A stretch of DNA of 43,616 nucleotides from Nephromyces sp. MM_2019 (lineage: Eukaryota > Apicomplexa > Aconoidasida > Nephromycida): contig JADHZB010000026.1 of NCBI GenBank assembly GCA_015657535.1, forward strand, positions 1-43,616. Reading direction: 5' to 3'. A program made the translations under genes and the position numbers. The notes below the pieces were generated by a model, which had not been told where the DNA came from, ran no database searches, and was given only the letters and a program-made list of their open reading frames with translations. Positions 1 through 12,472 of this stretch are shown piece by piece; the stretch's first letter is position 1; each line of letters starts with the position of its first letter.

Positions 1-238
1 ATATAAGTTTATTTACACACATTTATTCAATATATATATATACATATAATAATAATCTTAGTTACACACATATAAATATACACACACTTTCAATCCAAAG
101 TATGACATCCATTCACGTAGATAATCAGTACTAAAATTTTTCCAATCAAATATTTTAAAATCAAAATTTGTATTATCTGTTTTCAAATTCATACTATTCT
201 TCTTCTTTTCTAAAATTCAATCGAATTTAATTATACAC

Positions 239-272
<34 letters not shown>

Positions 273-587
273 TGTATGTGTGTGTGTTGTCTGTGTGGTG
301 TCTGTGTGTTGTGTTGTGGGTGATTAATGATCAAATAATATATGTATAGTCAAGTTAGTAAAATATATTCTATAATTAATCTATAAAAAGAAATAATATA
401 CATTGTGTAAGTGTGTGTGTGTGTGTGTGTTTGGAATCATATATGCCTGATTAGATAAGTAAAATTTAAAGTATATATATATATTAGAATGTATAAATAA
501 TAATAAATCTAATTTCAATTCGAATATATGTGTAACTACAATAAAAATATATGTGTAGTGAATTAATATAATAAATTTAATTGAAAA
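1..587. other. AT-rich flank with microsatellites, no gene seen
   Basis: No convincing coding exon is visible. The stretch holds an AT dinucleotide run near 249-271, followed by TG-rich sequence to about 320, and a TG run near 410-431. It lies downstream of the minus-strand gene that ends at 588. Confidence 0.6.
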
Positions 588-2431
588 TTAAAAATAATTT
601 TTCTTACTCGATTTCTTAGGTTTTGGAAATAATTGTAAATTATCTAGATTTACTTGAGGTGATATAAGAGTTTGTTTTGATATATTTATAGTTGGTGATA
701 GATGTTGTATTGGTGTGTGTGTGCCTAATGATGTGTGTGCGTGTGGTAGTGTGTGTGTCTGTGGTAGTGTGTGTGTCTGTGGTAGTGTGTGTGTCTGTGG
801 TAGTGTGTGTGTCTGTGGTAGTGTGTGTGTCTGTGGTAGTGTGTGTGTCTGTGATGTTGTGTGTGTTTTTAATTCGGTTTGTTCTGAAATTATGAAATAA
901 TTAAAAAAAAAAATTTCTTAATATAATTGAAAATTCTTTTATAGCTTTTATTACCTTTTAGATGTGTTGTTGAGGTTGAATGTTTTTCTGGGCTATCACA
1001 ATTAATAATTGTGTCTTCAAATGTAGTTGGTTTTGATAATAGTTTATTAGTAGTTGAACTAATAGTGTTAGTGTATTTATGATTCTAGATAATTATAAAA
1101 TAAAAATTATTTTCAACTATAAATTTTCTTTTATAATTATGTTGTCTTATTAATATAAATTCATTTGTTTTTACCTCATTTATAATTCCAAAATCAGAAT
1201 TATCCAAATCATGATCTTGAAGTTTGTTTTCATTGAGGTCGGGTAAGCTTTAAAAGTGATATATAAAATGTGTGTGAATTCAAAATACGTAATCATTATT
1301 TAATTTCAAAACTAAGTTATATTATTCAATTCTTATTAGGAGAAACTTGAATTTATTTTTCATTTAGAAATCTGATTATTTATTCAAACTTACTAATTTC
1401 TCTTTAGTAAATTCTGTTCATTATGATGTATAACAAAGCTGAGGTTTGTAGCCGTTTTAGTTTGGTTACTGTGGTCATGATAATCTTCATTTTCTTCAAT
1501 TTCTTTCGGTATTTCAAAACTACAAAGTTGAGGACATATAAAAGTCTCAAATGTTAATCCATTTATAGTGGTTTCAGAAATTTTAGTTTGTTTTGCTCTA
1601 TCGCTCTCAGGGTTTGATTTTGAGTCCTGTAAATCAATCCTTTTAGTGTGTTCATGTGATAGATTATCTGAATCTTCTTTTAAATTCCAATCGAAAATGT
1701 AGGAGCTATATAAACCTGATGTAAAATTCCATACGGAAGGTGTGGCTTCTTTTGAAGTATCACTTGGATCCCGTGAATATCCTACGTTATTAATATAAAA
1801 TAAATATATTTAATTGATTGACTGTTTGAATTGAATACAAAAGAGATACTAAATTCAGTATAATTAGTGTGTTTTTATACTTTTTTCTTCATGACTTTGA
1901 GTATTCACTTGTATGGCTGATTTATTTTCCATTTCATCCTTTTCAGTGTTATTGTTTGCCACCGATATCGAAAACTCCTCCCCAATTTTCAGTCTATTAT
2001 AGTTTGAGTCTTTGTTAGGTACGGTCTCTGATAAGTTATTGGGGAAATCCAAAACAACATCTTCCGTCGGCGTCCTAGATCATAGAAATTTTTGTAAAAA
2101 TATATTGAAAAAGCTATGGAAAATTTCAAGTATTTACCCCCAAAGCGCATTAAGGAGGACATCTCTCTCAGTTTGTAGCCTTCTGAGGTGGTTTTCAACT
2201 GTGAGAAGCCTTTCTCTAATTCTTTTAACGAAGTTTTCAGATTCAAGGGCATTCTATTCGTAGAGGAAATATTATCATAGGAGTAAATAGGATAGTTTTG
2301 AATTGAATGACCTTGGGTTTGCGTAAGAGAAATGGTAAAAGATTCTCTAAGGGAAACTGTTTGGAGATTCGGTGCTTCTTGCTCGGACGAGATGTTTCTT
2401 GTAGTTTGTTCGATTCCCCACTTTTCTTCAT
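588..2431 (-). CDS. Unknown seven-exon protein with coiled coil and PQTHTL repeats
   Basis: I do not recognise this protein. Joining minus-strand exons 2312-2431, 2138-2253, 1881-2074, 1394-1781, 1175-1247, 955-1084 and 588-883 gives one continuous frame of 438 residues. Every junction is GT-AG and keeps the frame. Residues about 41-78 form a leucine- and arginine-rich helix likely to be a short coiled coil. The middle is acidic and hydrophilic. The last exon carries six QTHTL hexapeptides, five of them starting with P, encoded by an 18-bp minisatellite, and ends in a basic tail with KPKKSSKK. There is no signal peptide or membrane segment. The start ATG at 2431 has an in-frame stop 30 bases upstream. 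The donor of intron 1 (GTCATT) is weak. A scaffold or cytoskeletal role is possible but cannot be inferred from sequence alone. Confidence 0.7.
733..858. repeat. 18-bp minisatellite inside the last exon
   Basis: Five identical copies of an 18-bp unit (gtgtgtgtctgtggtagt on the plus strand) occupy 751-840, flanked by degenerate copies at 733-750 and 841-858. On the minus strand each unit encodes the hexapeptide P-Q-T-H-T-L in the frame of the gene at 588-2431. The array length is likely to vary between strains because perfect copies are prone to slippage. Confidence 0.95.
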
Positions 2432-4038
2432 TCCGAGGTCCTTATCAAAAGGAATAATTTATTGAGATTTGTGATTGCATTCCATAACCTCTCGATAAAT
2501 TTTACTATATTATGTTATCATTGAGTAAAAATAACAGGCAATTTTGCTGTACTTTTATGTGAAAATCATCAATATAAAACAGCCAAGAGCTGGTCTGAGA
2601 ATTTTAGAATTGAGGCTATTGATGGTATTACCTCAAAAAGTTTTGTGCTTTATTAAAGTATGTTATCTAAATTGGCTGGAAATAGTTTGCAAGTATAACA
2701 GCGCAACACATTGTTTCGACAGGACTAACTAGATAGAAAATTGAATAAGATTTTATGAGCATATCTTGTTTTAGAAAATAGGTAATTTTTCGAATATATA
2801 CCTATATACATTTGCATTATTTTAATGAGCTTTAATGAAAAGTTTTAGGTTGCCATGTTAATTGTCTTTACAACTTATTGAATTTGGTTATTGATAGAAA
2901 TTCATTTTATCATTGCATTTTAGCTACTTCGATCAGCACTTTAATTATCTAAATTAAGTAATACGCTCAATTAAAAACAGTGAAGAAGACTAAGATGAGT
3001 TTCCGATGTTAAGAGAATTCTGTAATGAGATTAAAGTTTTATATTTTGAGCAAACTATTTCTGAAGATTTACTTTAATATTCGAAGCAAAGATCATATTT
3101 GGAGTATTAACAAACTATCTACTCCTGATTAAATGTCGATTATACTTAACATTTATATGCCTTACATTATATTGAAATTCTCTTGAAGTGTATAAGCTTT
3201 GTTTCATTTTTGAGATTGTTATTAAAAAAATAGCGAGATTAAACCTTCTCAGATATTCATATATATGAATCTTAATCAAATTCAATAAAGAAATAGTTAT
3301 AGGTTCACAATTTCATACTAATTTAGAAAAAATTAATTTTTTGTTAAAATTCATTATAAGTTTTGTTTGGCACCAGTAGAGATGATGATGTGAAACATTT
3401 TTGAACGAGTTATCTTAATGAGCTCTAGTAAAAATATTCTTATAGATAAAACATGAAATTTTTGAAAAAGTCCATTATGAAGGATATTATGATTTAAATA
3501 TTTGTTATTTATAGTTTTCAGTTTTCTTTCATTTGGAGAACTTAAATTTAGTTTAAATTTGATGTTTCAAATAACCAGCGTATTGCAATCGTAAGAATTG
3601 AATAAAGATCTTAAAAAATTATTTTATGTTACAAATGTTTAGCCATATTTTCGGTATATGTGTATGTTTTTATAGGAGTTGTAGCTTTTATGAATCTGTA
3701 GGAATTGTGATATTTTTGTATGTTTGCATCAGTGAAAATTAGTGGTACTTGTTGTGTTTGTTATCAATCAGATGAAAATTTGATTTAGGCACAACTTTTT
3801 AGGTTTTAGTAATTTTTTGATTACAATTCTATAACATGAAGTTTATATTTTTTTGGTAAAGCATGATAATTTAAATTGAGCTTAACTTAAACTTTTAAAT
3901 CACAAAAATTAAAAAACTCTATAAAATAACGCAAAAGTGTCATCCTGATCGAATCACTTCAGACTAGCTAAAACCATTTGGGAATAATTTTTAAACCTCT
4001 TAGATACCCTTTTAGCTTAATTAAAAGCACTTTTAGAA
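2432..4038. other. Divergent intergenic region, no gene seen
   Basis: About 1.6 kb lies between the divergent unknown gene and the lipase gene, so both promoters should be here. Short open frames, such as one at 2544-2732, show no family resemblance. No tRNA or repeat was recognised. Confidence 0.5.
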
Positions 4039-5386
4039 ATGGGACATAACTCACAAGAAAATGAGATACTTCCTTCTACAATTTCCTCATTGTACCCATA
4101 TGATGGAGACCCAATTTATGATACATTTACAAATCCTAAAGGCTTAAAACTATTTGGATACAAATGGAGGGCGAATGACCCAGGTGCCATCATTATTGCC
4201 GTCCATGGGATACAATCACATTGCAGATTTGAATATCTATGTCATCCATACGCACTACCAGACGACATGTCCCCTCAGTTATGCACATATCAAGGAAGTT
4301 GGGCCCAAATTTTCAATCAACATAGTATTACATTCTGTGGCCTTGACTTACAGGGCCACGGTTTCTCTGAAGGCTGGCAAAAGTCACGCTGTAATATAGA
4401 GGCTTTCGATGATATGATTAATGATGTTATTACTTATATCAAAAGGGTAGTTAAACAAGAAACCGAATTTTTGAACAACCCAGCTTATTTTCCTCCCATA
4501 TTTCTCATGGGTATTTCTATGGGAGGATGTATTATATTACGAACTCTAGAGCAATTGACTTTGAATAAAGATAGCTTGATATTCCCTAACTCGAAGGAGC
4601 AAGTCTCACCAAATAAGACTATATTTCAGCCATCAATCACTGGATGCATTGGTTTATCCTCAATGCTTTCACTTGAAAAGTCTAAAAAACAACTAGCAGG
4701 TCGAATTCTTTTAAGATTTGGGGATTTTGCATCAAAAAATTTCCCTCATTTAAAAGTTGCTGCTATTGGAAAGAATATTCTCTACCCCCTAGTTGATAAA
4801 GCAAAAGAGTTGGTAAGATCAACACTTGGATTTATTTATAAATTCCTTATAACATAAGCCTTGAAATAATAGAAACCTTGTAATAAAAACACAACCATTT
4901 AATATGTTGAAAAAGCTATTTATCTCTAATTATTAAATTGATTTATTAATATACTCAATTTAGGATCCACTTGTCTCCTACCCATCAAGAGTCGCAATGA
5001 GGCTTTCATATGAGCTAATAAAAGGATTAGATCTTACCCAAAACGACGCACACATATTCCCAATTCATTTGAGAGTTCTTTTTATGCATTCAGTGAATGA
5101 TACACAATGTGAAATGGAAGTAAGTCCTCCCCGATATAGATTTCCTTTAAATATTCAGGGAACATCAATCTATTTACATTTGCAATATTATTTTTTAATT
5201 TTTTGGAATCAGGGAGTTGATAAATTTTATAATAAAATCTCAAACAAAGATAAGACATTATTGAAGCTAACCTCATTTTGGCACTGTCTTACACACGAAA
5301 CTGGCACCAATCAACTAATTGATGATATTATTAATTGGATTTTTATAGATCATAACCCAGGCAAACCAAAGGTATCAAAAATTTGA
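4039..5386 (+). CDS. Monoglyceride lipase / lysophospholipase (PST-A-like alpha/beta hydrolase)
   Basis: Three exons (4039-4812, 4964-5119, 5213-5386) give 367 residues. The protein is an alpha/beta hydrolase of the monoglyceride lipase type, which cleaves a fatty acid from monoacylglycerol or lysophospholipid. Seen in the sequence: the HG motif with HGIQSHCRFEY (residues 56-66), the LDLQGHGFSEG segment (102-112), the nucleophile elbow GISMGG with Ser160, the acid Asp304 in SVND, and the base His334 in FWH. Both introns are phase 0 and the second interrupts the stretch just after the Asp. The HGxxSHxRFxYL block resembles the PST-A lysophospholipases of Plasmodium. No clear signal peptide or membrane anchor is present, so a cytosolic or peripheral location is likely. 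An in-frame stop follows exon 1 if intron 1 is retained. Family assignment is firm; exact substrate is not. Confidence 0.9.
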
Positions 5387-6243
5387 ACATCATAAAATTA
5401 ATAACTTGGGATTACATATTTAGAAAATTACTTTAAACCTTATTAAAGGGATTCGAATTTGAGTTTGCATATTAAATCAGGGCGTGCTTTGTAATTAATT
5501 ATAATAAATAAATTTTTATGGAATGGTAATTCTCTTTCATCTTATGAAGGAGAAGTTTAATTTATAACTCTATTTTTATATGTAACAATAATAACAAATT
5601 TTGAGGTCGATTTGAATCGATTTAATATGGACAAAGAGTGGATATTAAGAGTACTTTTTTATAATAATCAAATATGATAATGAGCAATTAAATAAGATAC
5701 TACTTTAAAGTTTTGGTTATTGATGTAAGAACATGCCTTTTATGATATATTTTGATGAAATTTATATATAATCAAACTAAAATACAAATAAACGGGAGAT
5801 ATTTACAAATTTACAAGCAAGGTAATACAACTAAGGTTTTTGACACAATGAACTTATTTATGTATATAAATCTATTGACGATTAAATATAAATCTTAGTA
5901 TGTTATTAACAAGCACAGAGTTATACTTTATATATAAGATATTGACATTTTATATAAATCTTTAAACGTTCAACAGTCCATAAATAAATCCAAGAGATGT
6001 TCAGTAAATACTTAAAATGATCATATTGTTTGTAAACTAAAATCGTGGCTCAAGAGCTTATAGCAAATACCTTATAAATCACTCGAGGTTAAAATAAAAA
6101 TTAGGGTGTAAAAACATAGTTAAAGCAAGTCCTAAGAGTGTACAGACATCCTCTCAAAGTAGGCCTCTACTTATATATAGTGTTAGTTTATTTTTGTAAT
6201 CATTTTTTTTATTAAATTTTGCGAGCTTTTTTTTCCCAAGATA
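5387..6243. other. Intergenic region, no gene seen
   Basis: AT-rich spacer of about 0.85 kb between two plus-strand genes. It should hold the 3' end of the lipase transcript and the promoter of the glutaredoxin gene. No coding signal or repeat was seen. Confidence 0.5.
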
Positions 6244-7299
6244 ATGTTCACAAGAACAAGATACAACAATATTTTAAGTTCTTACTTTAAAAATATACCA
6301 AAGAATGAATATCATGGTGGAAGAATTAATTTTTATATAAGCACATATACCAGGAGGTGGGCCCTACTGGATCTGAACTCACCCAAACGATTTATGATAA
6401 CAAATGTTCTTAATAAAAACAAAGGGATATTTAATCATTGCTTATCTTTTAATGAAAGACAATCATTCACAACTTCGAAGGACAATTCACAAGGTTGTTT
6501 TCATACTTATATGAGTTTAAACTTGAGAAAGCAACGGGATAACATTGATAATAACCATACATTGTAAAAAGAGTATTCGCCATTTATATTTAACAGGCCT
6601 TTTTTATTTTGATTATTATTCACTATCGCATTTTTAACCCTTTGATTTATTCGTATCGTGAATAATTGTTTAATTTCAAATGAAAATTCCCGGTATCATT
6701 TCTCTCTTAATTTTTACAATTAAAATATCTCAAAATTTTTTGCACATTGTATTTAATATTTGTGACAAAAATCAGAATCATAATTTTAATTATCTTGCTA
6801 ATATATTTTTCTCAGACAAGGAAGATTATAAAATAAGCGAGGTATTTGAAATGACATTTTACGATTCATATATTCTATAGAGTACATACTATTGCATAGG
6901 AAACAAGAAGTAAACTAAATGAAATTGTAAACTCTCATAAAGTTGTAATTTTTATAAAAGGAAGCCCTGAAGAGCCCATGTGTGGATTTTCTTTCAATGT
7001 AAGGGAATATCTAATTACATACCCAAACATCCCAAATACTACAGATGTCACAAACCTCATTTATTATAAAACAGGTTATAAAAATTTTATCCAAATTAGG
7101 ACTGGATGAATATGCTTATATCGATGTCATGAAGTCAGATATGCTACGAAACGCAATAAAACAATATTCTTCATGGCCTACAATACCACAAGTTTATATA
7201 AATGGAGAATTTCTTGGTGGAAGCGATATTTTGGATGAGATGTTTAACGATGGTTCATTAAAGGAGTATCTTGAAGACTTGAAGATTTTGAAAACTTAA
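6244..7299 (+). CDS. CGFS-type monothiol glutaredoxin (Grx5/GLRX5-like)
   Basis: The domain is clear: exons 6816-6841, 6900-6998 and 7075-7299 join in frame to a monothiol glutaredoxin with KGSPEEPMCGFS, SxWPTIPQVYINGEFLGG and GSDILDEM. The single active Cys lies in CGFS, the class that carries Fe-S clusters with glutathione in mitochondrial Fe-S assembly. Exon 3 ends right after the CGFSFN segment, and the intron at 6999-7074 is removed to restore the VIKILSKLG helix. The 5' part is less certain. The open frame from ATG 6244 begins with MFTRTRYNNILSSYFKN, basic and free of acidic residues like a mitochondrial presequence, and a phase-1 donor near 6494 would join it to 6816. That intron would be about 320 nt, longer than most here. 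An alternative start is ATG 6680 reading directly into the 6816 frame. Confidence 0.85.
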
Positions 7300-7741
7300 T
7301 AAATTGAAACATTATAAACCATAACCTTTCAAGACCCAAAAAAAAAATCCTGGAATTTTTTCAGCAGTTGAAATCGACAAGCCTAACAAAGATTACAAAT
7401 TAGATAAAAATATTGAATATATTTTTATTAATTATCGACTCTTTCCATTGTAATTCAGTAAATTGACACTTTATTTACTCTTTAAATTTTAAATTAGTTG
7501 TATATATTCAAATATATACAAATAATTATTTTAAAGTATTTGCCTATAAAAAAGTAAAATTTCTATAAATTAAATCCTTTTTTCTAGCTCCAACAGATTC
7601 GATCATTTTTACATTGAGTGTTGACGAATTTTCTATAACACTTATCATAAGGCAACATTGTTTTATCTATTTGATGTTAAGTTTTAGCAGAAGAAGTTTG
7701 GTTCATCAGTGCATACATAATAATTTAATAGAATAGTCCTG
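7300..7741. other. Convergent 3' spacer, no gene seen
   Basis: This 442-bp AT-rich spacer separates the converging glutaredoxin and phosphodiesterase genes and should hold both 3' ends. Nothing else was recognised. Confidence 0.5.
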
Positions 7742-10700
7742 TTAATTCTGAAATTTCGCTATAAACTTTTTGACATCAACTTTTGAAGCCTTTGAAGTTG
7801 AGTCATTAAAAGCCACAACAGAACTAGGAAATTCTATTGATAAACTTTTATTAGCTATTTCTTCCCATCTCTGACTATTTTCCTCAATGTTCTTCACAAG
7901 AATTTTCCTAATATAAAAATTAATTATGAAGATCTTGTGATAACAAACGTAAATTTAATATTAATATTACTCTATATTGTATGATTCCTCTTCTATTTCT
8001 AGAAGTTCATTTACAAGAGGTGATACAATAAATTCAAGGTAGCCTTTTTGTGACTTAGCCATTTCCATATGATTAGCACGATTGCATAGAGGTGAAATAG
8101 GGGTATTATAGGCCAACTCCTCATCTCCTTGCATATAAAATTCTTGTATCACCCTAACAAGTTTAAAAGATTTTCTAGCTTCAGATGGCAAATAGATGAT
8201 CAAAATTACCTGCACGACCACTCAAAATGATTTTCCCACTTAACACTTCCATGGCCAATATCTGCGCATTTTATACACATCTTAATGACAAGCCTAAAAA
8301 TAACATTGATATTTTAATTCCTACAAGTCTATCAAAGGTAAATTAAAAGCTTTCTATCGAACCATCGATCTTCGGATTTTCCCAGAAAGTCAAATTCACT
8401 CGAAGCACGTCTGATTCTAAATCTGGAAATTGAATCAAAGTGATGCTTCATATCAGTTGCTAGTATCATTTCTATAAGATTTCTGCGTATGTCCTTGAAA
8501 TCCTATATTAAATAATTACGAATAATTAGGAAATACTCAAGTTATAGGGTTATAATTTTAGTTACCTCATCTTTTATTCCAGAAAAGATATTTAGCTCTG
8601 GTCTAGTATATATTTACATCATTATAAATATGAAGATTAGATTTTTTATATCTTTTAGTAATGTTTTGTTACCTTTTCAATATACTGAATGTCAATGAGG
8701 CATGAAAGTTTTCCAAAACGGACATGTCATTATATACTAATGCCTGGATATATAATGCAATATTTATAGACTGCTAGTATTTGTATCTAATTAGGTCTTA
8801 CAATTGATTGTTGCGTATTGACAAAAAATGCATTATTTCTGCCTGGATGGCCTATATCATGGCATAAAGTTGCTACATAAATAGATGATAAACCTAACGG
8901 ATCAATTCTGTACAAGAATCAAAAACAAAATTTTTGAATAATTATATTTTTAATAATCGACTAACTTGTCTTTTAGGCCTAAAAATTCCAATAAGCATGA
9001 AGTTTGATGAGCAACCTATTTTAAAATATTTTTTGTTAATCTCAAAATAAAAATTAGCAATCCGAGATAATTCTACTTACCATTGCTCCATGAGTACTGT
9101 TGTGATAAGGGTTAGGTAAATATTGAGATTCTACAGACTCTAAAAATGCATTCAAGTTCTTATTAGCTTTTAGATAAGGAATTTGATTAAGAAGGTAAAT
9201 CCCAACAGCTTTCAGTGGGTTCCCTATCTCCAAGCCAACCTATTTGGTTCGATTTATATATTGATTATTGGCTATCTTTTGGATTCAGATTTTATCCTTA
9301 CCGATAAGATATCAAATGTCCAATCTTTGCCAATTCTTTGAGCATATGGCGCCCACTATACATTAAATTTTTGAAAATAATAATTCATTACCATAGAAAC
9401 AATATTATGCTTATTTTCACTTACTTTATCGTATATCTGCTTGAAAACACTTTCTAAGACTCTATCTTGCTCTAACTGTTTACTACCTGTTGAAATTTTT
9501 GCTAAAACAAATGAAAAACTTATATTCTTTTACCAAGATTTTCATACCTTTAGTATAGAGCATTTCCTTATTTGAGAACTTATTATATTCTTTACCTTCT
9601 GGCTCTTTAACTACTGTCAAAGAAGTCTTTCGTTTAACCCGATAATCATCAGCAAATGCCCGAACATACTGATTACAAAAATTTGTAGAAGTTTAAATTT
9701 TAACTTAAATTATAAGCTTTTGTGCTCTAAGTGTTATTGAAACACAATTTTAATACTATTACTTACTTCCTGATTTAATGACTTATCTAAAACCAAAGAA
9801 TAAAGGTCATCAGTGCTTGTTAAGTCATTGAGGCATCTAAAAATGAAAGCTTTGTGTAACAGGGCTAGTATTTTAAATCTTTATAAACTCACTTATCGAG
9901 TAATACTATGGATTGTTCGTTTTCTAAAAAGCTAGCATTTCTCTGAAATTTAGTCTTGGCACAAAGTTGAAGGTATTTTATCTATATTCAGATTTGACAA
10001 TACACAGGATGCTTAACTAAAAGATAAAAAAAAGGGTTCTCAAATATTTACTTCTTCTAGAATATTTATAAGTTGTTCCACAGCACTAAATCCTTTGTTT
10101 TTTCTTTTCTGACGAGCATCCTCATTAATTTTATCCAACTCTTTCCTCACAATCTGTATTTATAAAAGTAAATTCTAGCTAATAGTTGATTATAAATAAC
10201 AAGTTTTCATTACCATCCAGTCAAAAAATAGACTCCTCTGTTTAATTTCATTGAAAAAACGACCGAGAAGTGCCAATGTTGAGAATATAAACAATCCAAA
10301 TAATCGGATAAGTCTACGAATTATATATTTGGAGTAGTAATGTGTTTGAAATAGCAATAATAATTTATTGTCGACTTACGACACGAATAACATTTCTTTA
10401 ACTCTTAATGCAGTAAGTACATGAGGTATTAAAAACGAAAGTATAATCAAAGTATGATATATTAAAACTGAGATTGTCCGACAAGGAAGAAAGCAGTATA
10501 TAGCAGTTAAGCAAACTATAAACTGAACGTCCATAATTGCACTTAAGAGACTGTCATTTACTAGAAAATAAAGCAATGTCAAATATTGTGCTTTATCAAA
10601 GCTTTTCAGGATATCATCAGAGTAAGACCCTATATTAGACTGGTTGATTGAACCAAAACTATTCATTATTTTTGAGTAATTTGAGTCATGATTCCAAAAT

Positions 10701-11588
10701 AATGTAAATTTTGCCCATACAGCGATCCAGATGGCAAGAAAGATGTTAATTGATAGCACCAAGACCGTAAATAGCTCCATCCTTAATTTCAAAAAACTAA
10801 TCCACCCAGAAAAAAACAAAAGTATATAACTTCCCATGATACTCGCATGTATTACATAGACTATGGTTGCCACACTCATTTCACTTTGAAAATGCTTTGA
10901 TTGGGCTGTTCCCACTGCAACAAATGTAAGTTCTAGGACAATTAATATAAAAAGAATCAACGCAACAAGAGCAGCCCTATATTTGAAAACGCGATTATTG
11001 TTAAAAGCGAATTCTAACTCTAGCTCCTTGTCAATAAACTGCAAAGGAATAAAAGAAAGATTGCTTCGCATGAAGATTCTTCTCTGATTTTCCTTTTCTT
11101 GAATCATACTCATTTTTTTTTTACGACTTGACTTAAGGTTGTTAAATGCTCTAGTGAAACCTAACAATTATTTAAAATAATTTTATAAACTAGGCAAGGC
11201 CTGCTGGATTATAAATATTGAACAAACTACCTGATTGAAGCTTATATTTTTGTTTTAATTCAGTTGACAAAGATCTGCTCAATCTTACTTTCTCCTTTTC
11301 CTCGCTAATAGTCACAAAATCGAGTTCATCTAGCCAGAAACGCTCCATAAATTTCGAAAGTTTCATTCTAAGTGTGTTTTCATTTTTCCTGTGCCCTCTA
11401 GAAGAATCTTCGAAAAATAAGTCTTCTCTCGGTCCTTTTACTGATAAAGTCTCGACAACCGAGTTGCAGTCCTCCGCAAAGTTAACAGTGTGACTCAATT
11501 CATTTGTAGTAACAGGTAAGCTTGAAGGGTGAAGACTTTGAGAAACAGATTGATCTTTATCTAACAAATCTTTTTTTACTTTATCCAT
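7742..11588 (-). CDS. Membrane-bound 3',5'-cyclic nucleotide phosphodiesterase
   Basis: Eighteen exons give a 915-residue protein: 11231-11588, 10380-11160, 10214-10313, 10052-10153, 9893-9981, 9767-9836, 9548-9668, 9425-9501, 9302-9355, 9081-9239, 8966-9015, 8802-8907, 8673-8743, 8566-8602, 8363-8502, 8210-8293, 7971-8153 and 7742-7907. All lengths keep frame. It hydrolyses cAMP and/or cGMP. Residues about 160-420 contain roughly six hydrophobic helices, an N-terminal membrane block typical of apicomplexan PDEs. The class I catalytic domain follows, with NPYHNSTH (His630 as proton donor, His634 as metal ligand), CHDIGHPGRNN (His670-Asp671), YNDMSVLENFH, and KCADIGHGS (Asp783). The purine-selecting Gln is in KSQKGYLEF. 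The usual clamp Phe after it appears as Tyr. The intron at 8294-8362 uses a GTTCGA donor. No GAF or other regulatory domain is seen. Confidence 0.93.
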
Positions 11589-12472
11589 TTAATTATATAA
11601 AATTAAACTGGTGCTTTTCTGTTTAACACCCAATTTAGTAATTTTTATAAGCATATTTCTATTCATAATAAAATACTCATTTGATAATTTAAGAAAGTCT
11701 TATATAATCTGCACTTATTCCTCCTATAGGAGGCCATATAACAAGTAATGAATCTTTTCGTGAGGATTTTCTTAATCAAAAAAAGAATAGATTCAATCAA
11801 TAGCAATATCAATTAACATAAAAATACCAATTCTGAAATTTTTACACTATAATACATTGCTGTGCAAAGAAAATTATTTCTTTACTGAAACTAATAATTT
11901 ATCATTTTCGACTTTGTTATGATATAATATATATTATAACTTTCTAAACAATAAATTTGAACTAGTTCAAGTTTAGATTTTTAAGAAATGCGAAAACCTA
12001 GAATGACTTTTTTTATGAATACTAATAAAATTATTGCTCACTTAAATCGAGTGTACTTTTAAAAATAATAATTAATTCCAAAGACGCTAGCTCTTTATTG
12101 TTTTAACACTTTAGCAAATAATAAATATATGAAACTTGAGAGTTCAAAATTTGTAATTAGAGCATTGTTTATAAATAAATTATCACCTAGTTTGAGATGG
12201 TTAATTAAAATTTTTATTTGATAAAGCTTAGTAATTGTTAAGAACAATGATATTTTATAGTTCATTTTCATACTTTATTGAATTAAAGTGAAAAGAATCT
12301 GGAGGATTTCTCATAAATTCACATACCTGAAAAGATTGTATTTTAATTTAATTTTTCATAGGAATGTAGCCTATATAAGTCTATTGTTAAGAAAGCTAAG
12401 TAAATTAACTGAAGATAAAAGTCTTTTGGTTTATCAAAATCTTTAAATAGAATAATTTGCAAAATCTAGTAG
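11589..12472. other. Intergenic region, no gene seen
   Basis: About 0.9 kb of AT-rich sequence lies between two minus-strand genes. It should contain the promoter of the phosphodiesterase and the 3' end of the MYND gene. No further gene or repeat was recognised. Confidence 0.5.

Noticed and set aside
733..858. CRISPR-like array
   Set aside because: Units are contiguous with no spacers and lie in a eukaryotic exon.
692..900. Two plus-strand frames with Val/Cys/Ser repeats
   Set aside because: They are the complement of the minisatellite; the minus-strand frame fits splice phases of a longer gene.
2544..2732. 62-codon plus-strand frame
   Set aside because: No family features; start not in a convincing context and no spliced extension seen.
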